A stretch of DNA of 64,000 bases. Origin: Candidatus Saccharimonadota bacterium. Its GTDB lineage: Bacteria; Patescibacteriota; Saccharimonadia; Saccharimonadales; Saccharimonadaceae. A program made the translations under genes and the position numbers. Position 1 is the first letter of the stretch. The number at the start of each line of letters is the position of its first letter. A model generated the notes under the pieces. That model had not been told where the DNA came from. It did not search any database and saw nothing but the letters and a program-made list of their open reading frames with translations. Positions 26,408 through 35,597 of the stretch are shown here, in pieces. The stretch covers positions 1 through 64,000 of the forward strand of contig JAPUEE010000013.1 in assembly GCA_027492735.1 (NCBI GenBank), given 5' to 3'.

Positions 26408-27442
26408 ATGAAACAAGTGATTTTGACAGGTATACGGGCTAATAATGATCTCCATATCGGCAACTATTTTGGAGCTATGTTGCCAATTATTGATATGGCA
26501 AAGACGCGCGCTGACGAATATCAAGTCAATATGTTTATTCCGGATCTTCATAGCTTTACGACGCCAATTGAATACGGTAAGCCGCTCCATGATGCCATTA
26601 TTAATAATGCTCGCGTATTTGCTGCTGCAGGATTACCGTTCGATAATGATAGTATCAATCTCTACCGTCAGAGCCATATCGCAGCACATAGCGAGCTAAC
26701 GTGGATTCTGGACTGTTTTAGCGGTATGGGTCAACTAGAGCGTATGACTCAGTTCAAAGACAAATCAGCAAAACTAGGTAATGAACAGATTAGTGTCGGC
26801 CTATTCAATTATCCAGTGCTCATGGCAGCCGATATTTTGCTCTATAATGCAACCTATGTGCCAGTCGGCGAGGATCAAACGCAGCACCTAGAATTTACTC
26901 GCGACATTGCGGAACGAATGAATAACCGATTCAATCAGCCACTATTCGTAGTGCCAGAACCAGTCAAGAAACAGCACGAATTTTTTGGCAAAGATCAGGG
27001 GCTTCGTATCAAAGATTTACTCGATCCTACAAAAAAGATGAGCAAGAGCGACGAAACAGGCAACGGTGTCATATTCCTGAGCGACACGCCAGAAGCCGCC
27101 AAGCAGAAAATCATGCGTGCTACTACAGATAGCCTGGCTTCAGTTCATTACGACAAAGAATCTCAGCCGGGCATAACTAATCTCATCGATATTTTAGCTC
27201 TTTTGCGTGGCGAACAGCCACAAAAAGTTGCGACTGAGTACGAAGGGATGGACCGCTACGGCGATTTTAAACGGATTGTTGCAGACGAAATGGCTCAGTT
27301 CCTGATTGAGTTTCAGCAAAACTTGGCGGCCGTCGACAATAGCGCAGTAGTAGCTAAACTAGAGCGGTCAGAGGCTGCTATGCGCGAACAAGCGGGTGAA
27401 ACCCTATTGAGCGTCCAAAAAGCCGTAGGTCTACGAGCATGA
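26408..27442 (+). CDS. trpS: Tryptophanyl-tRNA synthetase
   Basis: 344 residues. Class I synthetase: TGIRANNDLHIGNYFGAM near residue 6 is the HIGH region, PVGEDQTQHLEFTRDIAERMN is the central binding segment, and PTKKMSKSDET near 210 is KMSKS. It charges tRNA-Trp, whose gene is at 38279-38354. ATG is six bases after TATACT (26396-26401), so it is leaderless. The stop overlaps the pseudouridine synthase start by four bases (ATGA). Confidence 0.97.
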   Translation: MKQVILTGIRANNDLHIGNYFGAMLPIIDMAKTRADEYQVNMFIPDLHSFTTPIEYGKPLHDAIINNARVFAAAGLPFDNDSINLYRQSHIAAHSELTWILDCFSGMGQLERMTQFKDKSAKLGNEQISVGLFNYPVLMAADILLYNATYVPVGEDQTQHLEFTRDIAERMNNRFNQPLFVVPEPVKKQHEFFGKDQGLRIKDLLDPTKKMSKSDETGNGVIFLSDTPEAAKQKIMRATTDSLASVHYDKESQPGITNLIDILALLRGEQPQKVATEYEGMDRYGDFKRIVADEMAQFLIEFQQNLAAVDNSAVVAKLERSEAAMREQAGETLLSVQKAVGLRA

Positions 27443-28299
27443 GATTAGACGCGTATGTAGCTGAATATTGGCCAGAATATTCACGATCAACCTGGCAAAA
27501 ATATATTGAGAAGGGATTCGTGCGGGTTAATGGTGCAACTGTTACTTCTACTAAATACCAGCTCGACGAAGATGACGCCGTTACGATTGATGCATTACCT
27601 GAGCCTCCATCGACGAATCAAGACTTGCCAGTCCTATATGAAGACAATAATGTTATTGTAATAAATAAACCCGCTGGCGTGCTAACCCACACTAAAGGCG
27701 CCGTGGCGGATGAGTTTACCGTAGCCGATTTCGTGAAATCTCGTATTAATTCTAGTGATGAAACGTTCCTACATTCTAATCGAGCTGGCATTGTCCATCG
27801 TCTCGATCGAGCCACATCAGGTATCCTAGTGGCCGCTAAAAATCCCGAGACAGCGAGCCTGCTGCAGAAGCAATTCGCCAACCGCAAGGCCCATAAAACC
27901 TACCTAGCAATTGTCGAAAAAGCACCGAAATTACCTGAGGCCAAAATCGATTTACCAATTGGGCGCAACCCTAAAAAGCCATCGAGTTTTCGTATCGACG
28001 CCAAAGGTAAGCCTGCTATTACGAATTACAAAACAATAGAAACATTAGGCTCAGGAGGCGCTCTATTAGAACTAAAACCATTGACAGGTCGCACCCATCA
28101 GCTGCGTGTTCATCTAGAACATATCGGATCACCTATAGTTGGCGATAGTCTATACGGGTCAGGAAAACCCGGCGAACGTATGTTTCTGCATGCTGCATCA
28201 CTAGAAATCACCATCCCAGGAAAAGAAGGTAATCAGCGCATTACGTTTGAGGCACCTGCACCTGATGATTTCGAGACAACGCTAGAAAATCTGAGGTAG
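27439..28299 (+). CDS. RluA-family 23S rRNA pseudouridine synthase
   Basis: 286 residues. An N-terminal S4 RNA-binding domain (about 1-55, MRLDAYVAEYWPEYSRSTWQ) is followed by the synthase domain with VHRLDRATSGILVAAKN (catalytic Asp, near residue 120), NRKAHKTYLAIV and LKPLTGRTHQLRVHLEHIG. The order and the S4 domain suggest RluD, which modifies 23S helix 69, but RluC is not excluded. It is coupled to trpS by a four-base overlap and followed after three bases by the delta'-like gene. Confidence 0.9.
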   Translation: MRLDAYVAEYWPEYSRSTWQKYIEKGFVRVNGATVTSTKYQLDEDDAVTIDALPEPPSTNQDLPVLYEDNNVIVINKPAGVLTHTKGAVADEFTVADFVKSRINSSDETFLHSNRAGIVHRLDRATSGILVAAKNPETASLLQKQFANRKAHKTYLAIVEKAPKLPEAKIDLPIGRNPKKPSSFRIDAKGKPAITNYKTIETLGSGGALLELKPLTGRTHQLRVHLEHIGSPIVGDSLYGSGKPGERMFLHAASLEITIPGKEGNQRITFEAPAPDDFETTLENLR

Positions 28300-28302
28300 T
28301 TC

Positions 28303-29151
28303 ATGACGATAGATGATGTAGTATTGAACTCAGCGACGCGAGCGCAGCTAGAGTCCTATATGGCTCGACCAACGCACGCACTACTGCTCTCGGGGCTACC
28401 TGGTGTTGGACTAGGCACCATCGCAAACAGCCTCGCTAAACAGATCGCCGGACCTGAAATTATAACGATACAGCCGACTGTGCATAGCAAGAATAAATCG
28501 GCGGCACCCACCATCAATATCGAAGATATCCGTAGCATCAATTCTTTTATTGGTCGTCGTCGTACGAATAAATTAGTTATTGTACTAGACGATATAGATG
28601 CAATGACGAATGATGCCCCCGAGGCCTTTTTGAAACTATTAGAGGAGCCGAGTCGTGAGGTATACTATCTATTAACTACTCACGATCTGAATCGAGTCAA
28701 AGATACCATTTTGTCTCGCGCTCAGGTAATAACAGTGCTGCCAGCTAGTCAAGATGATTGCCAAGTACTATTTGAGCAGAGTCCGCTGCGTCTGACGGAC
28801 GATAAACGAAAAAAGATATCTTTCATGGCGAATGGTTATCCTGCAGAAATTATTCGCCTCGTTACGGATGAAGCTCACTTCCGTAGCAAAGCAGAATCTA
28901 TCGAAAAAGCTAAACTATTTCTAACGGGTAGCACTATGGATCGTCTCGAGATTATTTCAGGAATTGGCAACAGAGAGCTAGCGGCAGAACTAGCGCGCAA
29001 TCTCGCAAAACTCACTATATTAACTGCCGGTCAAGCTCACCATGTCAAACAGTTACCGGTCAAGCTAGAAACTATCTCGGGTGTGCTAGATAATCTCAAG
29101 CAAAATGGTAATACCAGAGCGCAATTGCTTTTTCTTGCCCTGAATATCTGA
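28303..29151 (+). CDS. DNA polymerase III delta'-like clamp-loader subunit
   Basis: 282 residues. AAA+ fold: LLLSGLPGVGLGTIANSLAKQ stands where the P-loop should be, with Leu in place of the catalytic Lys, as expected for delta', which does not hydrolyse ATP. VIVLDDIDAMTNDAPEAFLKLLEEP is the Walker B/DEAD-like region and TILSRAQVI is the SRC-like motif with Ala-Gln instead of Arg-Cys. With DnaX (51792-53321) it would load the sliding clamp. The family assignment is firm as a clamp-loader ATPase; holB is likely but less certain. Confidence 0.8.
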   Translation: MTIDDVVLNSATRAQLESYMARPTHALLLSGLPGVGLGTIANSLAKQIAGPEIITIQPTVHSKNKSAAPTINIEDIRSINSFIGRRRTNKLVIVLDDIDAMTNDAPEAFLKLLEEPSREVYYLLTTHDLNRVKDTILSRAQVITVLPASQDDCQVLFEQSPLRLTDDKRKKISFMANGYPAEIIRLVTDEAHFRSKAESIEKAKLFLTGSTMDRLEIISGIGNRELAAELARNLAKLTILTAGQAHHVKQLPVKLETISGVLDNLKQNGNTRAQLLFLALNI

Positions 29152-29170
29152 CAATGGTATAATTGTAGCA

Positions 29171-29818
29171 ATGTTTGGAGTAGTTGCAATAGTGGGCATA
29201 GGCTTGGCTGTATTGTTTTGGCAGCGTAAACCTAATTTAGATGATCGTCGCCCCTCTAAAATTGCTGATCAGCTAGATAAGTTATGGGATATTTCTCAGA
29301 AATCTATTCGAGAAAAACATTACCTAAAGGCTGAGAAGGCGTTGCTCACTATCTTGCGTGCTGACGAAAAAGACGCTCGCGCTTACAACCGACTAGGCAT
29401 TCTCTATGCCAAGCAACAACAGTATAACGATGCCATCGAGTGTTTCGAGATCGCTCAGAGCTTGCAGCCGAGCGCTAGCTCTCTCCATAATGTTGGTCTT
29501 ATCTATTACGAAATCGGTAAAAACGACAAAGCCCTTCTAGCATTTGAGCAAGCCATTCGAATCGAGAGTGATGTAGCCTCTAGGCACGTAGCCTACGCTA
29601 AAGTGCTCGAGGCGGTAGGCGACCATAAAAAGGTCATCGAGGAGCTCGAAATTGCTGTTCGGCTAGATCAGAACCCGCAGAGTGTTATGCTGCTCGTCGA
29701 CGCATTAGTGCGCGACGGTCAGACCGAGCGAGCTGATAAATTGCGTAAAATTGCCGAAAAAATGACTAACGAAGGCAACCGTAAACGCATAAAACAGCCT
29801 GCCAAGGTCCGTATCTAA
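29171..29818 (+). CDS. Membrane-anchored TPR protein
   Basis: 215 residues. An N-terminal transmembrane helix (about 2-19, VVAIVGIGLAVLFW) is followed by at least three tetratricopeptide repeats between residues 50 and 175 (for example YNRLGILYAKQQQYNDAIEC and HNVGLIYYEIGKNDKALLAF), with the usual Gly-8/Ala-20 pattern. The tail is basic. TPRs are protein-docking scaffolds, here on the cytoplasmic or outer face of the membrane. ATG is seven bases after TATAAT (29158-29163). The gene precedes the tRNA cluster, which has its own promoter. Confidence 0.8.
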   Translation: MFGVVAIVGIGLAVLFWQRKPNLDDRRPSKIADQLDKLWDISQKSIREKHYLKAEKALLTILRADEKDARAYNRLGILYAKQQQYNDAIECFEIAQSLQPSASSLHNVGLIYYEIGKNDKALLAFEQAIRIESDVASRHVAYAKVLEAVGDHKKVIEELEIAVRLDQNPQSVMLLVDALVRDGQTERADKLRKIAEKMTNEGNRKRIKQPAKVRI

Positions 29819-29826
29819 TACCTTTA

Positions 29827-29856
29827 TTGATTCAATCACTATAATCATGCTATAAT
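29827..29856 (+). promoter_or_regulatory. Promoter of the tRNA-Thr/Tyr/Thr cluster
   Basis: TTGATT (29827-29832) and TATAAT (29851-29856) are 18 bases apart; transcription would begin about five bases before the first tRNA. Confidence 0.75.
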
Positions 29857-29867
29857 CTTTTCGTTAC

Positions 29868-29944
29868 GCCGCTTTAGCTCAGTTGGTTAGAGCGACGGTT
29901 TTGTAAACCGTAGGTCCTCGGTTCGAACCCGAGAAGCGGCTCCA
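29868..29944 (+). tRNA. tRNA-Thr, anticodon UGU
   Basis: 77 bases with encoded CCA. Acceptor GCCGCTT/AAGCGGC, D-arm TAGCTCAGTTGG, anticodon arm ACGGT-TTTGTAA-ACCGT (anticodon UGU) and T-loop GTTCGAAC. First of three tRNAs separated by 1-5 bases. Confidence 0.97.
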
Positions 29945-29949
29945 GATTT

Positions 29950-30035
29950 GCTGGGATAGTGAAGCGGTCAAACACGACAGACTGTAAATCTGTTGGCTTT
30001 CGCCTTCGTAGGTTCGAATCCTACTCCCAGCACCA
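29950..30035 (+). tRNA. tRNA-Tyr, anticodon GUA
   Basis: A class II tRNA with a long variable arm, acceptor GCTGGGA/TCCCAGC and encoded CCA. Anticodon arm ACAGA-CTGTAAA-TCTGT gives GUA. Confidence 0.97.
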
Positions 30036-30036
30036 T

Positions 30037-30111
<75 letters not shown>

Positions 30112-30159
30112 GATTGAACTTTTTTATAAATATCAAACAAACCTACGAAAGGATATCCT

Positions 30160-30792
30160 ATGGTAAAAAACGAAAAAGGCTTTGGAATAGTAGGCGTATT
30201 ATTAATAGTAGACAGCATTCTCCTCGTTATTGCCGGTACCCTATTAGTTTTTGCCATACAGAGCGCCATCGTTAATAGTGGTAAGCCGCATTATGGTTAT
30301 ACTGATCAAAGCAGTACAGACCGTCGATCGGGGAATCGCGCCGATACAACCCCAAAGAAAATCGACACCGCCATTCACGATGTAGCTATTACACTTAACA
30401 CTGAGGCAGATCTAGCGAAACTACCTAGTTATACCCCAGAAAGTTTCAAGACATACATGGCTGGTATATTGCGCAATAATACACCGTCCTATAACGGCGA
30501 AGCTGACGTTACGATGCAGTATCGTATCAGCAAAATTAGTCAGGTAAATATTAGCGGCGGTTTATTACCAGTAGACAAGGACGGCAATGGCTACCCAGGA
30601 GGCGCACCAATTATATGGGTTCTCACTCCCTCCGGCAGCTGGGATCTAGAGAGCCTCAATAGCGCCGCATGTACGAGCAAGAATGGCGGCAAGGTCTACG
30701 TAGAATTTGTCTCACAATGCGCCACGATTCGTGATGATTACTCGTCATGGCAGAAAAACCCCAACGGCTCGATACTGTCTATCAACGACTAA
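30160..30792 (+). CDS. Type IV pilin-like protein
   Basis: 210 residues. The N-terminus (KNEKGFGIVGVLLIVDSILL) looks like a class III signal: charged leader, Gly-Phe cleavage site, then a long hydrophobic helix, although the Glu usually found at position 5 is missing. The remaining part is an extracellular globular domain with Gly/Asn/Ser-rich loops and two Cys (in SAACTS and SQCATI) about 20 residues apart that could form the pilin disulfide loop. The role could be a minor pilin in twitching or host attachment. It has a clear AAAGGA site before ATG and no pilus assembly genes nearby. Confidence 0.6.
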   Translation: MVKNEKGFGIVGVLLIVDSILLVIAGTLLVFAIQSAIVNSGKPHYGYTDQSSTDRRSGNRADTTPKKIDTAIHDVAITLNTEADLAKLPSYTPESFKTYMAGILRNNTPSYNGEADVTMQYRISKISQVNISGGLLPVDKDGNGYPGGAPIIWVLTPSGSWDLESLNSAACTSKNGGKVYVEFVSQCATIRDDYSSWQKNPNGSILSIND

Positions 30793-30806
30793 TGGTACCG
30801 GTAGAG

Positions 30807-31520
30807 TTACTCTGTGGCACGATCGCGTGAGAGAGGTTTTTTGGTGTTAATATGAAAAGAATATACTATCCATGCTACTGCCGAAACCCAGACGACACTG
30901 ACAAGCCAGCTAGCGATAATATCGGTTGGGTAATGAACGCCTAGATAAATACGCGAGAAAGCAATCGCTAGCATATAGACGATTCCTATAGTAACGGCGA
31001 GCCAACGCCACTTTGTATTCCATAAAATTACTATCAATGAAAGCGCTAGTGCGCTAGAAGCCATGGCGTGTCCACTAGGAAAGCTCGTACCGTTTTCGGA
31101 AACGATCCACTGCCAAAGTTGTGGTCTGTCGCGCCTAAATATAGATTTTAGAACAATATTGAGGGCCGAAGCGCCACCTACGCTAATAAATACTATAAAA
31201 GCATGGCGAAATCGTCGTCTATACATCAGAAAGATCGTCAAGCCAACGGCTATAGCCGGCAGTAACATGGGTCCGCCAAATTCGGTAAAGGTCTTCATCG
31301 CGGTATCCGCTATAGGGGAGGCTTCATCATGAACACTTTTTAACACTGCAGAGTCGAAACCTAATGTTTCGTTTTCGTGCACCTCATCGGCCAGACTAGC
31401 GAATAATAAGCTCGGCATAATTATCACGACAAATGCCAGAGCAATATATTTCCAGGTTCTTATTGGTATCGATCGTAACCAGACCAGACCTTTTGACATG
31501 ACAGATGAAATCTTTAGCAT
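30807..31520 (-). CDS. PAP2-family membrane phosphatase
   Basis: 237 residues with five or six membrane segments. The three phosphatase motifs are complete: KSIFRRDRPQ (K-x6-RP), SFPSGHAMASS (PSGH, with the catalytic His) and SRIYLGVHYPTD (SR-x5-H-x3-D). The family dephosphorylates lipids such as phosphatidate or undecaprenyl pyrophosphate. The start was chosen at ATG 31520 because TATAAT (31527-31532, minus) is six bases upstream; a GTG fifteen bases further overlaps that box. Recycling of the lipid carrier for surface glycans would fit the neighbouring membrane glycosyltransferases. Confidence 0.9.
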   Translation of the reverse strand: MLKISSVMSKGLVWLRSIPIRTWKYIALAFVVIIMPSLLFASLADEVHENETLGFDSAVLKSVHDEASPIADTAMKTFTEFGGPMLLPAIAVGLTIFLMYRRRFRHAFIVFISVGGASALNIVLKSIFRRDRPQLWQWIVSENGTSFPSGHAMASSALALSLIVILWNTKWRWLAVTIGIVYMLAIAFSRIYLGVHYPTDIIASWLVSVVWVSAVAWIVYSFHINTKKPLSRDRATE

Positions 31521-31620
31521 TATACGATTATACACTAGCTATGGGCTGATCGTATCGAGTCAAAACAAATGTAGTGATTTTTGTTGCGATAAACTATTTT
31601 ATATGATAGGATAGTACCAT

Positions 31621-31824
31621 ATGGCAAAGAGTAATAGTAAATCCAAGCGTAAATTAGTTGGTCTGGTCAGTGAATCTGGTCAGCGCGTTTATACCACCAA
31701 GGCAAATAGCTTGCAGGACAAGCTCGTATTAAAGAAATACGATAAAAAACTGCGCAAGCACGTCGAATTCACAGAAACAAAGAAAAACCTTGGCCGCAAT
31801 GAAGTCAAGCCTAAAAAGCGATAA
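31621..31824 (+). CDS. rpmG: Ribosomal protein L33, cysteine-free form
   Basis: 67 residues. The L33 core is recognised in RKLVGLVSESGQRVYTTKANS and KLVLKKYDKKLRKHVEFTETK. None of the four cysteines of the zinc-ribbon form is present, so this is the C-minus type, and a basic extension of about 15 residues follows. It binds 23S rRNA near the E site. The start lies eight bases after a -10-like TAGGAT (31607-31612), with TTGCGA 17 bases before that. The 3' end overlaps the next gene by 26 bases. Confidence 0.9.
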   Translation: MAKSNSKSKRKLVGLVSESGQRVYTTKANSLQDKLVLKKYDKKLRKHVEFTETKKNLGRNEVKPKKR

Positions 31825-32962
31825 CAAATTATCGACTTTTATATCTAACGTATGCGGCTCGGCCGCTACGTTTGTAGTATCAGCACCAATTTGGTTAAAA
31901 ATTAGTGTCGTAACGATCCTCTGTGCATTTTTAGTGCTATCATTCGCATCGTATGTTTCTCAGATACTAGCGGACAATCCGATGTATGTTAATACTATTT
32001 CCTATCATTATGACCATCGTGCTCTAGATTCGGCTAACCTTTTATCACACTGGGACACGCCTTTTTATGCGAGGATAGCTCAGTATGGCTACAACAATCT
32101 TACGGTAGCGTTCTTTCCGTTATATCCTGTTATTGGTGGAATGTTCGCTAGTCTCACCAGCCTTGATCCCACCATATCTCTGATGTTCATTAGCCTGGCT
32201 TCATCAATACTACTAGGTATAGTCCTGTACTATTGGGCAAAGTTCGAGTTTAGAATTCGGAAAATGAAAACATCACCATGGTTGCTACTAGGTTTGGTTG
32301 CCATATTTCCAACAGCATTCTATTTCTTTGCACCCTATAGCGAAAGTCTATTTATGGCCCTGACAGCCGGTGCTTTGTTTAGCTATAGAAAAGGTAACTA
32401 CTGGATAGCAACACTGCTATCATTTCTGGCAGCTACAGCACGGCCACAGGGTGTTTTGATTGGTCTCTATTTTGTACTAGACTATCTACTCGCAAAAGAC
32501 TGGCGAGCATGGGAAAAACTACTGCCAGCCGTTGGTGCGGGTGTAGGTATGATGCTCTACATGGTGTATTTGTGGCACGAAGGCGGTAATCCGTTCGCGT
32601 TTCTAGCAGCACAACAGTATTGGGGGAGATTCAGTGACAATCCAATTCAAATAGTTCTATGGTCATTCAATCCATTCTTTTTGTGGTACTTGCCAGTACT
32701 TATTACCGGTCTCTATTTTGTCTACCGTTATCTCGACAAACCATTATTTTGGTACAGCCTTGCTTTCATAGTAGTTCCTCTCGCCAGTGGTAGTTTGCAA
32801 AGTCTCAATCGTTATATGCTGGCCTGCCTACCGCTATTTCTAGCAACGGCCATAGCCTGGGCTAGGATCAAGTCGACGTGGAAAATGACCTACGTTTTTT
32901 CTTGCGGCGCATTGTTAGCGTTAAATATTGCGCTGTTCTTCAATAATTATTGGGTAGCCTGA
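31799..32962 (+). CDS. PIG-V-like mannosyltransferase, integral membrane
   Basis: 387 residues with about nine hydrophobic segments. HWDTPFYARIAQYGY near residue 80 carries the lumenal Asp of the GT-C mannosyltransferase (PIG-V) family, VAFFPLYPVIGGM follows, and ATARPQGVLIG and SLNRYMLACLPLF are typical later segments. It would transfer sugar from a lipid-linked donor to a surface acceptor. The start ATG at 31799 lies within the 3' end of rpmG. It is also overlapped for 16 bases at its 3' end by the convergent gene at 32947. Acceptor and donor cannot be deduced. Confidence 0.8.
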   Translation: MKSSLKSDNKLSTFISNVCGSAATFVVSAPIWLKISVVTILCAFLVLSFASYVSQILADNPMYVNTISYHYDHRALDSANLLSHWDTPFYARIAQYGYNNLTVAFFPLYPVIGGMFASLTSLDPTISLMFISLASSILLGIVLYYWAKFEFRIRKMKTSPWLLLGLVAIFPTAFYFFAPYSESLFMALTAGALFSYRKGNYWIATLLSFLAATARPQGVLIGLYFVLDYLLAKDWRAWEKLLPAVGAGVGMMLYMVYLWHEGGNPFAFLAAQQYWGRFSDNPIQIVLWSFNPFFLWYLPVLITGLYFVYRYLDKPLFWYSLAFIVVPLASGSLQSLNRYMLACLPLFLATAIAWARIKSTWKMTYVFSCGALLALNIALFFNNYWVA

Positions 32963-33588
32963 GGCGGCTGATCGAGCTGTCGCGCTAGCCATAGGCCCAC
33001 TCTCAGCATGTGATCGAGCACCTGCAGACTAATATCTGCGTTTGTAGCATAGATAATCAATTTGTCATCACAGAACTCATAGTCGAATTCCGAGAAATGA
33101 CCGGCTAGCATAGCCTGGATGTCTGGATTCAACAGAGAGCCTACCATCATTGCATATTCCGGCCTGGTGTAGGTAGCGAATAATTCAGAGAAGTGAGCAT
33201 AGGGGAAATGTTGCCAGTTAATTTCTTGCCAACGTTGGGTTGAGGCGAGGATAGAGCCGTATTCTCTCGATCTGCTGCGCCCATCTACTAGAAAATGGGG
33301 TACGCTGATAACCTTTAGTTGAATCTGTAACATGGTCCATTTACGATCAAACCTTTGACCATTACGATTGACAACTTTTCTCGATCGCTGCAAAAAAGCA
33401 ACCTCATAGTCATATACATTACCAGTGGTATAATTTTCGTCGCGAACATCCGTCGATAGCGTAAGGCCTCGAACGACTTTGTAGTCGGTGTCGACCCTGG
33501 GATCAACAGTGCCAAAATAGACGAGGTCATACTCATCGGCAATCTTTCCAAAGGCGGCTCTGTCGGTTCGACTCGGTAAAAATCTCAT
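32947..33588 (-). CDS. Hypothetical protein, last gene of the glucan operon
   Basis: 213 residues, soluble, family not recognised. A long beta-rich part (VYFGTVDPRVDTDYKVVRGLTLS, YEVAFLQRSRKVVN) is followed by a helical end (LQVLDHMLRVGLWLARQL). It starts inside the stop of the GH15 gene (ATGA overlap, AAGGAG before it), so it is translated with the alpha-glucan enzymes. It could be an accessory, for example a binding or regulatory protein for the glycogen-like polymer. Its 3' end overlaps the PIG-V-like gene on the other strand by 16 bases. Confidence 0.6.
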   Translation of the reverse strand: MRFLPSRTDRAAFGKIADEYDLVYFGTVDPRVDTDYKVVRGLTLSTDVRDENYTTGNVYDYEVAFLQRSRKVVNRNGQRFDRKWTMLQIQLKVISVPHFLVDGRSRSREYGSILASTQRWQEINWQHFPYAHFSELFATYTRPEYAMMVGSLLNPDIQAMLAGHFSEFDYEFCDDKLIIYATNADISLQVLDHMLRVGLWLARQLDQPPQATQ

Positions 33589-35576
33589 ACTGACTCCTTG
33601 TTATTAGAACGACCATAACTGAGACACGTGTTGATAAACTCCGCATGCGACCATGTGAGCGGTGCTGCCGATAGCGCTCTGTCAGTTTGTTTGTCGGTCT
33701 GTTCAGATAGAACAATCGAGCGATCCATCCGATGATTAGCCCAATCCAGCACTTTCTTTGTGAATTCTTTGGTTCCATCGCCCGAACTATACGCTTGGTA
33801 CTGAGCCATCCAAAAGGACGTGATAAACCAGGGATTGCTAAAAGTTCCGTGGACACGGTTGTAGTCATCATTCTCAAAGCGTGGCATGCGAGTATCCTCG
33901 GACTCGATAAATGTTTCTAAAACCGTGGTTGCCGCTCGGCTAATCTTGTCCGTATCAAACAGTTCGAAAGCCCATGCCCCGTAGAGTGCCGACATGTCGA
34001 TCGTATCATCTGTCTCAGTAGAGTTGTTTCGATGATGCCAGAATCCTCTATAGAAATAGCTTCGTTTGTCATTCCATAATTTACCAGACTGCTCGCTAAT
34101 ACCTCTCGATACTTCACGCCATTTCGTAGCGTTATTAGACTCATGAAATAGGTCAGCGACATCAGCAATAGCCTTTAGGGCGCCGAAAGTAACAGCTGTT
34201 GTATACGTAGTGGTTTGGTAGTTTACTTCCCATAGCTCGTACGACGGCCAGGGGAGTTTTGTCTCGGGATCTATGTAGCCTGCCAGAAAGCTAGCCGCTG
34301 GCCGACCTAGATTGTCGTATAGCTCACGCCATTCTTCTGGACGTCCGCCGCGCTGAACATCTTGATCGATGATCTTTGCGAGCAAGAAGACTATGATAGC
34401 AGTCTCATCAGCCTGAATAGGCATGACAGGCTCACCCTGCAATAGATAGGCATGAGGATTTGGGCCAACTGTGCTATCTGGACGATATGACGGCCAAAAG
34501 AATCCAGCGTGACTAACGGTATCTTTGGCAAAGCGCAAGAATTGTTTAACTTCATCCATATAACCAAGCTTCCAAAAAGCCATGGCTGCATAGGCGGCGT
34601 CACGCGGCCAGCAATTAGCATACGTGTCAGGATTATTTTTCAGCATACTGCTATCGAGACTCGCCATGATAGCTCCCCGACGGTCAGTCATCGCTTTTAT
34701 AATGAGTAGAGAAGTCAAAAAGTTTGATCGGTACTCCGGAGCAATGCGCACTTCGGCTATAGCTACAGCCGGAGCCAACCATCGTTTCCAGAATGAGTCT
34801 GTTGCGAGTAAGTGCTCGACGAGGCCTTCCGTGCGGAACCGTTCCAAAGTTTTTCTAGCTTCGTTGATAGATTTACCGGCTGATAAAAAGTAGTTCACTC
34901 GAGCTGAATCATGTGCAGCAAAATCTAGTCTAAATTCTATGATGCTATCAGTTTGGAATCGATCAACCGGGTTGCGTTCTAGTTGACCATCCTCAGCATC
35001 GCGCCAGACGCCAGCATAGTTTTTACCATTAACGTGGCCAAAGTGTCCTACGCTAAAACTATCGAACGATTTTCCGGTTTGCGGATTATAGCCACCCACA
35101 GCAAAGGCTCGACGTCCTTTGTAATGAAGTATCATTTCCGAGGCGTCACCAGTGTCAGGAACATACTGTACTGTATCATGGCCATCCTGCGAATCACCGA
35201 TGACAAAGGCTTGATGTAAAAAGAGTTTTACCTCGCGACGTTTATTGGTCAAGTTAATGACCTCAATATTACGGGCAAGCACATTAGTCTCAGCATCTAC
35301 GAAGTCTTGGAATTCAACCGAAAAACCTAACCAGTGATTCGTCGCTACCGTCTTGCTAATCAGTCTTCCTGGCAAGTAGGCTGGTCTTATATCCCAACTA
35401 CCGTCACTGAGCCAGTGCATAGTACCATCGACAAACAGACCTATTCGATGTCGAGGCGCTTTTTCGGAACAATGGTTATCGAGTCCAACATAGGGAAAAT
35501 AGAGATCGTGAACCATGCCGAATTGATTTAATCCAACCGCCATCTCTCCATTCGATAGTATAATCGGTCTAGCCAT
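33585..35576 (-). CDS. GH15 glucoamylase-like glucan hydrolase
   Basis: 663 residues. An N-terminal beta-sandwich (about 1-260, as in prokaryotic glucoamylases) is followed by an (alpha/alpha)6 barrel. Active-site blocks are NCWPRDAAYAAMAFWKLG, QADETAIIVFLLAK (the general acid Glu in DETA) and PLTWSHAEFINTCL (catalytic base Glu near the end). It hydrolyses alpha-1,4-glucan from the non-reducing end to glucose. There is no signal peptide, so it should act on an internal or imported polymer. The ATG at 35576 follows GGGTGG; a GTG two codons earlier is also possible. It lies between the GH57 gene and the unknown last gene. Confidence 0.9.
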   Translation of the reverse strand: MARPIILSNGEMAVGLNQFGMVHDLYFPYVGLDNHCSEKAPRHRIGLFVDGTMHWLSDGSWDIRPAYLPGRLISKTVATNHWLGFSVEFQDFVDAETNVLARNIEVINLTNKRREVKLFLHQAFVIGDSQDGHDTVQYVPDTGDASEMILHYKGRRAFAVGGYNPQTGKSFDSFSVGHFGHVNGKNYAGVWRDAEDGQLERNPVDRFQTDSIIEFRLDFAAHDSARVNYFLSAGKSINEARKTLERFRTEGLVEHLLATDSFWKRWLAPAVAIAEVRIAPEYRSNFLTSLLIIKAMTDRRGAIMASLDSSMLKNNPDTYANCWPRDAAYAAMAFWKLGYMDEVKQFLRFAKDTVSHAGFFWPSYRPDSTVGPNPHAYLLQGEPVMPIQADETAIIVFLLAKIIDQDVQRGGRPEEWRELYDNLGRPAASFLAGYIDPETKLPWPSYELWEVNYQTTTYTTAVTFGALKAIADVADLFHESNNATKWREVSRGISEQSGKLWNDKRSYFYRGFWHHRNNSTETDDTIDMSALYGAWAFELFDTDKISRAATTVLETFIESEDTRMPRFENDDYNRVHGTFSNPWFITSFWMAQYQAYSSGDGTKEFTKKVLDWANHRMDRSIVLSEQTDKQTDRALSAAPLTWSHAEFINTCLSYGRSNNKESV

Positions 35577-35597
35577 ATCCACCCGTCGCAGCTGCGA